A stretch of 64,000 bases of DNA, taken from the NCBI GenBank assembly GCA_001692895.1, contig KV748184.1, positions 1,798,001 to 1,862,000 of the forward strand, in the 5' to 3' direction. The translations under genes and the position numbers were made by a program. The stretch is from Cenococcum geophilum 1.58. Its lineage: Eukaryota > Ascomycota > Dothideomycetes > Gloniales > Gloniaceae. Below are positions 25,417 to 36,644 of the stretch, piece by piece. Every line of letters begins with the position of its first letter. The stretch's first letter is position 1. Below the pieces are notes generated by a model. It was given only the letters and a program-made list of their open reading frames with translations, did not search any database and was not told the origin of the DNA.

Positions 25417-26841
25417 ATGACCAGCTTCTTCTCCAGCGTGTAAGTCGTCTTGGCGTTTGGCGAGTGCCCACGAATTCCCAGGGTCATGCGTGCCTCTCCG
25501 CCTCTTCAACTCTACTGTTTCAAGGGTCGGGTGAATGCAGTTTTAGTCCAATGCATCTACATTCACGCTTGCACTCGCTTTCTCTCTCTGTCGTCCTACC
25601 CCTCGTTAAACCCCGTTCTCTTTCTCTGACTCTTCTTCTTGATTCATATCAGAGGCCAGCGCTTTGCCCGCCAGGCAAACAAGGGCAACAACCAGCAAAA
25701 TAAGGGCAACGGTCAACAATCCCCCTCTCCAATCTCTTATCAGCCCTCACCCCCGTCTCAACTGCCCTCGGTTCCTCCTATGCCGCATTCTCCGGCCTTG
25801 TCTGCCGCAATGTCTTTAGATAGTCAACCCCCATCCGATGCCCAAGCTCCCGCCAGCCGCAAGCCACCGTTCTTCTTCCGCGAAGAGTACGCTGGACTTA
25901 TTGTCAAGGGAAACTTCATGACTCTTGCCGCCAAGCCAAAATTAGTCGAGGAAGGCGAATGGCTTGCTCATCAAGGTAATTTTTATTTATATTTATTTTA
26001 CACACTTAAAGCAATATACGTCCTGACATACTCCAAAGTGGTTGAGCAGTACAGACTGCTTGAGCAGATGATCGACATCATCAAAGTCGTTGACGAGAGA
26101 ACCGGTAGGCCTGTCTGCAACCCGGAAGTCTGCCCAACCATGTCCGCATCAGGGTTCGTTCTCCCTTGCCATTTCTAGAAGCAACCAAACACCAGTTCTC
26201 CCAAAGAAAAGAAAAAAAAGCCATTCAACTAACTGCAAACCCCCAGACATACATATACCTGGCTCGACAACCAGAAAAAGCCTATCAAAATTCCCGCTAT
26301 CCAATATATCAACCTAGTCCAAAAATGGATCGTCGGCAAGATCAACGACCCCTCCATCTTCCCTACCGACACGACCTTCAACTCTGCTGCAACCTACGCA
26401 TCCGGATCCCTTTCGACCCCTGCATCCACCCCAATCCCCGCCGGCCCAACTAGTCTTAACGCCCCCCTCTCCGCCCTCTCGGGTCGTGACTGGCTCGGAA
26501 AAGCCTCCGGATTCCCCGAGACCTTCGAAGCCGACATCAAATCAATCTACCGCCAGATGATGCGCTGCTATGCGCACATCTACCACGGCCACTGGCTGGA
26601 GCCCTTCTGGAATGTGAACGCGTACAAAGAGCTCAACACGTGCTTCATTCACTTTGTGAATGTCGGCAAACTGTTCGGCCTAATTGGCGATAAAGAGATG
26701 GAGCCTATGCAACCACTGATCGAGCTGTGGCTAGCCAAGGGCTTACTACCACAGCCGCAACAGCTGCAGGCGGCGCAGTTGACCGGCAAAGCCGAGGCAC
26801 AGGGAAGCGTGCAGCAGCCGGCACCTGGCACTGCGGCATGA
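25417..26841 (+). CDS. mob3: Mob1/phocein-family protein, MOB3-like (STRIPAK component)
   Basis: Mob proteins are small adaptor/kinase-activator proteins; the fungal MOB3 (phocein) class belongs to the STRIPAK phosphatase complex that controls hyphal fusion and sexual development. Four exons (25417-25439, 25653-25975, 26039-26153, 26247-26841) give 351 residues in frame. The tiny first exon encodes MTSFFSS; the 213-bp first intron is the longest in the island. A Gln/Pro-rich linker precedes the Mob fold: YAGLIVKGNFMTLAAKPKLV, GEWLAHQVVEQYRLLEQMID, CNPEVCPTMSASG-HTYTW with zinc-binding Cys, PIKIPAIQYINLVQKWIVGK, FPTD, and later HIYHGHWLEPFW and LNTCFIHFVNVGKLFGLI with the His ligands. MOB3 rather than MOB1/MOB2 rests on remembered motifs, so the subclass is less sure than the family. 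Confidence 0.9.
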
Positions 26842-27735
26842 GCACTGTTATTAGAGGCGTTGGTAATGTAAAGGCAATTCCTCGGTATAAGATTATCCGG
26901 ATGCGAGATCATTGTTATGTGCCATGGCTATGGGATGCATGGAATGTTTTGGCGTTAACGAGCTATGAAATGAAGCTGAGCCTGTCCGGTGTTTGTTCCA
27001 TCACAAGAAAGTTTTATCAAGGTGTTTTCTCTGAGCTCTCGTTTCTAGTATCTTGGTGCCACGCAGATTGCATGTTTAGATTGCTGTAGTAAACTTGGTA
27101 TATATACTTTTTGAATCTGGAATTCTTTCACCTGGTTGATTTGAACTTTGCGGTGTTATGGAAATGCGTTCGTCGATGTCCGGAGTTGTAATCAATTTTC
27201 ACAGGAACAGAAAGCATCAACAGTAAGCAAAACATAATACTACCGCAACTAATCCATCTATGGCTATAGTCTCTCTTGTACAGGTCCTCCTGCCTCCCAA
27301 CCAAGGCAAGAGGCAAGACTTTCAAAAGAGAACGAAGCCCGCAATAAACTAAACAGCAAATAGACGAAATCAAGACAACATCCCCCATCGTAACGCATGG
27401 AGACGTACAAAGACACAGCGCACCAAGTTGGACAGAAGTATAAGGCATTTGGGGGAAGGGGGGGGGGGGAGGGGACGAAGCTGGAGAGGTTTTAGAAAAA
27501 TTCAAGAGTTCATATTTGTAATATGCAGGCTTGTAGTAGTAGTAAGAGCAAGAGACCGTCTGTAAACCACCAACGACCCATGACTTATTAAGCAACTCCG
27601 GGAAACTGCTCCACCGTTTGAGACACGCACATTGTAGAAGGGAGAGTGTGAAGATTCGTGATAGGCTGGCTGGATGACATGAGGAACGCTAGAATCGATC
27701 GCGGAAAGGTGATGATGGGGCAGTAGATGGGTGGC
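26842..27735. other. Intergenic between convergent mob3 and arf1
   Basis: 3' regions of both genes, with a G-rich run near 27450-27475. A 155-codon minus-strand frame (27128-27595) lacks family features and I regard it as chance. Confidence 0.55.
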
Positions 27736-29423
<1,688 letters not shown>

Positions 29424-31598
29424 TTACGACACCTTCCGGTTCTTGCGAAAAAGAAACGCCTTAGATATATCAAAAACAATACGGCTCAGAGGCTTGTAGA
29501 TCATTTTCCCCTCCGTAGTACCACTAGCAAAGCCGAAAATAGCAAGCGCAAGGAACGAGGACCCCAGGATCACGGAAAAGGAGATCCAATAGTCCCTTAG
29601 TGTGAACTTGACGTTGACAATCTGCGTTGAAAAGAATGCTGTCATTAGACTGACCGGCATAAAGAGCATCGTGACCTTGGCAAGGAGCAGAGTGATCCTG
29701 GTGAGCCTTTCGACTGAAAAAGACTCCTTGATAGCTATGAGGTTAAAGTTCTATACCAATCCTATTAGGCTCCTATTCTATCGGGATGAGGGGTCCGTAA
29801 TGCATTCATACCATCATGACGAGAGAATTCTTCTGATCCAAACATTCCTGTATTTCGCTCAATGCATATAACCGGATACGATCCTTCAGTCTTTCAAATC
29901 TTACTCTTGCCGCAGAGCTCAAGGACACTCCAAGAAGACTCTCCACTACTGCAATTTGAGGGATGGAGGATGCAAGTGAGTCCGGGCCTGAAACCACATA
30001 TGAGTTCTTCAGAGATGCAAGAGTGGCTTCTTGCTTCTTGAGTACTCGATCGATAATGAGCTCGTAGCCTGTGTAGACTCGTTTAAGAACTGCGAGCTGA
30101 CGTCCAATCTCATGGAGCCTATCAACATGGCCTAACTCTGCTTTAATAAGCATATCTTTGCGCTGACAAGCCCATTAGACTTGCTTGGTTTTTGTGAAAA
30201 GCGATTGAATGGTGGATGCCTACCAATTTATCAAGTTTAGCGGCGTACTGGTGTTCCCTTCTAGTCACCAGACTATATGTGGTGTACCAGTCCTCAAAGA
30301 GGTAATAGAACAGCAAACCGGGAGAGTCTGTCGGCCGGTGAGCCGTTTCTTCTTCAGTATCTCCTACGCGCTTTCGGATTGGTAATGTGTTTACGGAACT
30401 CTCTCGGGAAGAACACTGGGCCTTCGACAACTGCTTGAAAACATTGACAAGATTTCGGCGGACTGCCACAAGCATTTTCAGTTCATATGCCCTGAGATTT
30501 CCATTACTGAAAGGGAAGGGGTCTTCTGCTATGGATATTACAGTCTCTAAAACGAGATACAAGTAAGTCAATCGCGGATACAAATGTCTTGAAAAATTCC
30601 GTTGCACTCACTGTCTTCGCAGAGGACAAGCCAATTCCAAACTCGTTTCACGTGGGGAATTTCTTTCCTTGTATCATGTTCTTCGGCTTGGTCTGGAGGA
30701 CTCGTCCGCGCACAATGCAGGGCGTTGAATCCTAAGCATACGACTGGATAGCCATTAGTAAACGTGTGCGTATACATAATACACACACATCAAACACACA
30801 TCGTCTTCCCCAGTCAACGGACGACCAATGCCACACTTCATCTACGATATGGTAGTGAGTGAGATCACGAAACAGGCCAGTCTCCGTTGATTGCGTCAGG
30901 TCCGCCATCCCAATATTCTCCTCGGAACCTAGAGATGGGTCCTTTGATGATTTCTGGGGGCTGCCCTGCCGAGGAGACTTCCGAGACCAGAGCGTCGAGC
31001 CGCTCTTTGAGGGCCCTGCAGAGTTTGCCTTTGGCTGCACAGGCTCAGAGCACATCAGCCCAAGGAGATTCGGGGAGAAATCGTAATGCTTCGCAAGAGC
31101 CTAACGAAAGTTATGTATAGCACCCGAATATTGCGGGAAGGTATTATTGTGCGTACGTGTAGAGTGTCCTTCTGATCGTATGGTAACCAGATGTTGCTAC
31201 GGAAGGCATGTTAGCGGTTGCATATATCTCAAACGGAGAGATTAGGTGGCATGCATCCATCTTGTATTTAGGGCGGGCGGTCTCTGCGGAAGAATTGATA
31301 AATTAGAAAATCCAGAGAAAATCACAGCGTCAAGTTAGTTTGAGGATGCCAAACATACATTTGTCCTCAGAAGGCGAGTAAAGGAGTTGGCTTCCAGGTC
31401 AAATGCACACCAAGCCTCATCATCGCCGAAATCTATGAGAAAATTCCTGCTATTTGGGTTTCGTACTTTATGATCGAATTGCTCAAAGTGAATATCATCA
31501 TCGAAGTTTTTGATGGACCGTAGTATGTCATCGTCGCCAAGCTCTCTGTAATAGGCTGGAAGATCAGTTGTTGAAATCGGTGGAAATGGAGCACCCAT
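29424..31598 (-). CDS. CorA-like membrane protein (fungal Mg2+-transporter-like family)
   Basis: Eight exons (31598-31359, 31283-31255, 31196-31157, 31100-30800, 30743-30612, 30546-30224, 30162-29812, 29750-29424) stay in frame for 580 residues. Family landmarks in order: PPISTTDLPAYYREL; FLIDFGDDEAWCAFDLE; RWINIWLPYDQKDTLH; ALAKHYDFSPNLLGLMCSEP; a Ser/Lys-rich linker; WHWSSVDWGRRFVCLGFNAL; KRVWNWLVLCEDKTVISI; EDPFPF. A helical region leads to the C-terminal CorA-type membrane hairpin, with MLFMPVSLMTAFFSTQI as the first segment and WISFSVILGSSFLALAIFG as the second. Such proteins are common variable membrane proteins in moulds; transport is inferred only. The intron after exon 2 has a GC donor (GCATGC...AG) that alone restores RWINIW. 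Related sequence continues upstream to 31819 in another frame. Confidence 0.8.
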
Positions 31599-31819
31599 AG
31601 TGTTGATTCCCTCAGAGAGCTAGACGCATATTTGTGTACGAAGAATGGGCAGCCGGAGCCAGTATATGGCTTCTGTTGAGCCTCTGCCCATCTCTGCTTT
31701 GCCAGCCTTGTGATCTGAACTCGTGCAGATGCCATGTCAAGTATGCTACCCTCAGTCTCAGACGTGTCCATATCACCGGACAGCGCTCGATGCACGCAAT
31801 TGTTGGGTTTGTTCTCCAT
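31599..31819 (-). pseudogene. Possible frameshifted 5' extension of the CorA-like gene
   Basis: An open frame from ATG 31819 (MENKPNNC) ends in YASSSLRE, resembling the extreme N-terminus of this family as I remember it, but joins the main frame only if one CT unit of a ctctct run near 31612 is removed. Either the true start is the downstream Met at 31598, or this is a frameshift or sequence error. Confidence 0.4.
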
Positions 31820-32129
31820 AGCAGCGTTAGCCACTTGATAATGTTCGGCCAGCCATCACTATGAAATACGCTTCACCTTCTTTGATGATCCTCAGCCTGC
31901 TTTTCCGAGCTTGGAATAAATGTGAATGATCAAGATGAACAGGGTACCGCAGGGCACGACAGGTGACAGCTGGCCAAGAACTCGCTTGTGGAACGATCTA
32001 GCCTCCTACCGGCCGCCCCAACAGCAAAACATCATCTTCCGTTCCTAATGGTACTAACCCGAGCCCCATTCTGCGCACAGCATAGATTGTCAGTAAATGC
32101 TGCCCGCTAACATTTAGGTAACCCCCTGC
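31820..32129. other. Intergenic, no gene seen
   Basis: Upstream flank of the CorA-like gene. I see no gene or repeat in it. Confidence 0.5.
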
Positions 32130-32450
32130 AACACGGACATGTTAACCATATCTTCGCAAGTCAGTTTTAGCCTTGTTGGTTCGACGCTTGAAAGAAAACG
32201 AAGAATCTTGTCGGACGGACAAGTCACTGAGAAGAACTCTGTCTATTGAATGTGGCTCTAGAGCCTCTATAAATACATAAGAAAAAGGGTAGTAGACTAA
32301 TTTGGTTACCGTGTCGTTGACCGAGTCGTTGAACGAGTCGTTGACCGAGTCGCTGACCGAGACAGTAGTAAGACGTACGAGAACAGGGTGGTGAGTCATA
32401 AGGTGGTACTTGAGAGTGACCTCAACGGTCGACAAATCTCGCCTTACAAG
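32130..32450 (+). repeat. Possible solo LTR
   Basis: About 320 bp bounded by tgttaacc and cgccttaca (TG...CA ends), with a TATAAATA box near 32267 in the same orientation. Contains a 12-bp tandem repeat (gagtcgttgacc-like, about 32308-32360). I found no flanking target duplication, so this is weak. Confidence 0.35.
32308..32360. repeat. 12-bp tandem repeat (about 4 units)
   Basis: Repeating tgaccgagtcgt-like unit with single-base variants. On the minus strand it would read as repeated SVND/SFND residues in a 97-codon frame that I do not believe is a gene. Confidence 0.7.
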
Positions 32451-32949
32451 GCTAATAAAAGGGAGGCGAGAACTTTGAACTAGGTCACACTAGGAGTTTC
32501 CGATGCCTACAGTCCGCCGGCTTAGTTTGAAGGTCATAGCAGTCTCGGTTTCGGCACGGTGACTTCTCGTTCTTCATAGATGCCGTGTCCATCAGATTTG
32601 TGTGTTGTGGGGGCCAAAATTAAGTCCAGGAACAGATGCCTAGCACGAAAATTGCGAGATTTTCATCCGTCAGGGAGAAGGGACGTCTCTCCTGCTGTAA
32701 GCCATGTTGCTGCAAGGCTTGACAGGAGAAGGGTGTCTTCTCGGATAAAGGAGAGTGGTCCATCATCACTTAACGTGAGTGTCCTCGCTAGTCTATTTGA
32801 GAGAGGTATTTTCACTCGTTCACAGTCCACTTGTTATTTCGTCCTTTCATTTTGCAGCTCTGCCATACACTTGTCATACAATCCTACGATTTATAGACCA
32901 CAATTCCATATTGTTTTGAAGCAATGGATTCCCATCTCCACTATAGGTC

Positions 32950-33815
32950 ATGGTGGCTCATATCAATCGCATTGTGTTATCTCTCGTGATCAGCGATGTC
33001 GCAAAAACTATGGATCAATGCGGTTCCTGCATATTCCAACCTCCTAGTTTTTGCAGAGATACCCGTTAGTACCATCGTGAGAGACATGGAAAACGGCTGT
33101 GATGGCGGCGCAGCAGCCTCCTTCAGTTGCTTCTGTCTGTTCCGACAGCTCTAGCCAATTTGCGAGCATTATTTCAACATACGTCAAGTCCAAGTGCGGC
33201 TCCAACCCGAACACTACAGTCAATCAAGTCATGGATGTGTTTGTGAGCTATTTCCGCTTGGAAGTCTCGACAACTGCGGCGGCTTCTTCAGGTGAGTCCC
33301 AGGCTACTGACAACCCAGTTCGCCGAAGCTGACCTATCACCAAAGCATCTTCGTCTTATTCATCCATAGCATCATCCGCTTCATCGAGTTCCATATCTAC
33401 GACTATGATCTCTTCTGCATCGCCTACGCTCTTTATTAGTACACCAATTCAAACTAAATCCAGCACAACAGCAACTCCTACGTCGGCCCCTGCTAATAGT
33501 TTGATGTCCTCACCGTCATCACCTACGACGGTTGCTTCCAGTAACGGCGGCAGCGGCAGCGCCAATACGGCAGCAAAAGTGGGTATTGGAATTTGCATCC
33601 CCTTTGCCGTCATTGGCATCGGCATCGGCGCCTTCTTCTACCTGCGCCATCGAAGGGCTCGTAAGCAGGGCATCGCTTTTCCAATAGACAGCATGGACAA
33701 TGGAGGGCATCTGGGTATGCCACAGTCCCCAGCTACCTCTCATTCAAATTCATCATTCGTTCCTATGCCGGTCTATGCCAAGCATGAATACGATCCGAGT
33801 AAAATATCTTTCTAA
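32950..33815 (+). CDS. Ser/Thr-rich single-pass membrane protein, unrecognised
   Basis: Three exons (32950-33064, 33127-33291, 33346-33815) give 249 residues in frame. The start is weakly hydrophobic (RIVLSLVISDVA) and may be a poor or partial signal peptide. A Cys-containing region follows (QCGSC, FCRDTLASVCSD, YVKSKCGS), then a long Ser/Thr-rich stalk likely to be O-glycosylated. One strong transmembrane segment (VGIGICIPFAVIGIGIGAFF) is followed by basic residues LRHRRARKQG and a short cytoplasmic tail. This architecture resembles fungal wall-stress sensor or mid2-like surface proteins, but I see no WSC domain. The 5' exon and start are uncertain; the C-terminal exon is firm. Confidence 0.6.
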
Positions 33816-34599
33816 ACTCCTGAAACGACTCTGACATCTGGCCAACAGTGGAATTGGGGGCAACCGCAAACCCCGTCTGCCGAAATGCACGCCGAGCACC
33901 GACCCTGTGAGATGGCTTAGTCGATCAGTATCGACAAGTGAGTAAATGAGACACCCGGGAGTCAGGATTAACGGAAGGCTACAGATTTGCAATGGGTCAG
34001 GCATGGAGTCAAGCAACTGTGATTTTCTGGATACATCATTTTTGTGACGGTGTAGCTTTAAGGCACTCAGATACGAAGCTAATTAATTGGATTATTCATT
34101 ATCTCCACCGTGTAGGAAGTGCCTGTACAGAAGCCAATAGGTCCTTTCTCAAGCACATTTGGTTCCCTTTATGTCAACCATGATGTAGATTGTAGTATAC
34201 ATCTCTAAAGTTCCCTAAATGTTAAGGATAGTTGTACCCCTAGTCCGCCAACGCAAATCAAACAATATAATGAAACCGTCCCTATAACACGGTTGAGGCG
34301 CTGACAGTCTCTGCTCTGTACAGAAGCCATAGAGCCAGACTTAGCCTATCAAAACTGCTTCAATCGTTCATCTCCAAGCTATAGTGGTCAAGGATGGGAA
34401 GAGTTGTGTTTTCGTAAGGTATCTACCCCCTCGTCCACATATATCCGCCTCGGGATCACACCTTACTACACACTGCCAGCCATGTCCGCATCAGGCAGTT
34501 GCCTCTTCTGGACGTGTATCATGAATCCCATTCCTCCTCGGACTGACTGTGGTTCCAAATCGAAGGCATAGTCCAGGCTAAGTTTGTCACACAACTCCT
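33816..34599. other. Intergenic, no gene seen
   Basis: Short frames only. Composition is normal to slightly AT-rich. Confidence 0.5.
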
Positions 34600-35240
34600 G
34601 CTATTTGTACTCGCGATTTATACGGTTTGATGCCTTACGAGCATATATCACCTTGTCGACGCGGATGTCCCTGCCGATATGTGCCTAGATTTTGACGATA
34701 TTACCCGCCGCAATTTCTTCAACCCAGGCTAGCTCTTTGATGATCGGCGTTCTCTCACTGAATAAAGCCGACCTGGGATGGCAGCAGCCACAGTTGATAA
34801 GGAATATGAGTGGTGGCCGAAGTTCCGCCAGTTCTAGCTCACAATTCGGGTGCTTTACGGCAAATTCGATGTAGGGATATATATTACATATAGTGCTGGG
34901 CCACCCCGGGGAGGCTGGGCGGTTGCAAGTCCAATAATTTCTAAACCTAATTTGCAGTTTTCTAATCCACTTGATGTTTTCAGCACCTATGTCCTCACAC
35001 CATGCACAGCTGTGCCGATAGCCTTGGCTAAGTAGTCTTGGTGGTTGAGTATTTCGCCTGTGTAGAGAAAAGTATTCTCGCCGTAGTAGATGGATATAGC
35101 TTCCCTGCGAATTTGACTAGATATTTGCAAAAGCGACGGGGTCTTAGCCCAAGAGTCGCTACGCGAAGCACCACGGTCGTTACCCCAACCCTTTTAGCCA
35201 ATCATAATTGCACCTTTAAAGTAAAGAACCCCCTTATAGA
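34600..35240 (-). pseudogene. Decayed fungal hypothetical gene (LPxEIR/2EXR-type)
   Basis: On the minus strand between about 35160 and 34600 short stretches in different frames recall a large family of fungal proteins of unknown function: SQIRREAISIYYGENTFLY, then ENIKWIRKLQIRFRNYW and a distal Pro/Ala-containing stretch. Stops and frame changes separate them and there is no usable ORF. Family assignment is from memory of the pattern IYREAL...YY..N.F followed by IR.L.I. Confidence 0.4.
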
Positions 35241-35379
35241 TTCGATTACGTAATTCACCGGAAAAATCTATAAAGCCGACCCTAGGTGTAGTAACAAGCG
35301 CAGGTACTTCACTCCTATCCCGGTTCTAAATTTTCTCAGGCCGAGCTTTCTCGGTCTGTTATTGGCTGGGTTTCCCCTC

Positions 35380-36269
35380 CTGGTCTTATTAAGATGACCC
35401 TATAGTTTTCTTTATACTAGATTTTTGTTTTAATACTAGATTCTATTTCCTAGTTTATTTCTTAGTAGGGGCGCCGGCCTTACTAGCTCGTCTAGGTTTA
35501 TAGAAGACTGCTATTACGGAAGATAAAGCAAATAAATCCTATAATATTTGGTGCAATACTAGACTAAGGGTTAGTAATATATTTAACGGCTCGCACTATT
35601 ATATATTAGGGCGCCTAGAGAGCGCGTAAGGTTTAAACTAAGAGGTTAACACCCTCTGGTTAAGTATTGGTTAAGTTTAATAAAACCCTTTTAAATAGAG
35701 ATAATTTTCTAACGGTTACTAGGATTAAAGTAAGGTACTATAGGGATAAACGTCAATTTAGGTTAAATTTAGCCTATTACCCTATTCTTATTCCTATTTT
35801 AGTTATACTATTACCCCTTATTTTAATTATATACCCCCCCTTTCTTTCCTATTTTAAATACCTACCTTATATATAAATAGCTTTTTTTCTTTATAGTTTA
35901 AATAGACAGAGTCCTTATTCTTTACTTACTTATTAATATATAAACTACTAATTAATAATAAATCCTAAAATAAAAGAGTAGCTTAAATATTTTAATAGAG
36001 AATAAGGACTAATAAAGATAGCTAGGATTAAATTAGAGGGCTTTACTAGTTAAAGAGAGTGTAGTAAAAGAGAAACACTCTAGGTTTAATAAGCCTAAGT
36101 TACTACTCTACTAGTTATCTACCTAGTAGGTGCTTATAGCTAAGCGGATACGCTCTTTAAGGTTAGCTAGTTATACTATAATATTAAACCTATAAAGAGG
36201 CTTTACTAACTTTATTACTACTTTATACCTAATTTATATAATTTATAATAATAGTATTTAATTATAAAT
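35380..36269. repeat. AT-rich RIP-type patch
   Basis: TpA-rich sequence with C- and T-only strings like the terminal transposon zones, including tataccccccc near 35830 and a similar string near 56660. No domain is recognisable. Probably a fragment of a degraded element; it abuts the damaged end of the NLR gene. Confidence 0.6.
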
Positions 36270-36644
36270 AGTGTATTTAAGCTCTAGTTTAACACTCTTC
36301 TTAAGTAGCAGCTCTACTACCGCCTTATCCCCATTCTCTGCAGCCTATAATAGTGGAGTCCAACCATTAGCATCCTTAAACTCCAGCTTAGCGCCCTTCT
36401 TAAGTAGTAGCTTTACTACCGCCTTATCCCCATTATCTACAGCCCATAACAGCGGCGTCCAACCATTGGTATCCTTAGACTCTAGCTTAGCGCCCTTTTT
36501 AAGCAGCAGCTCCACTACCGCCTCGTGCCCATTCCGTGTAGCCCACGACAGCGGCGTCTAACTATAGGTGGTATTCTTAGACTCTAGCTCAGCGCCATTC
36601 TCAAGCAGCAGCTCCACCACCGCCTTATCCCCGTTCTCTGCAGC
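36270..36644 (-). pseudogene. Severed ankyrin-repeat tail of the NLR gene
   Basis: The ankyrin frame continues past the stop at 36645 for 3-4 more 33-34-residue repeats ([60 protein letters not shown]), with further TAG codons at W and Q positions. It fades into the AT-rich patch at about 36290. Confidence 0.8.

Noticed and set aside
27128..27595. 155-codon minus-strand frame beyond arf1
   Set aside because: Low-complexity, includes a homopolymer G run and lies in the 3' regions of two convergent genes.
32142..32435. 97-codon minus-strand frame with SVND repeats
   Set aside because: Explained by the 12-bp tandem repeat inside a probable LTR.
32580..33047. 155-codon plus-strand frame
   Set aside because: Overlaps the better-supported spliced membrane-protein gene in another frame and has no conserved features.
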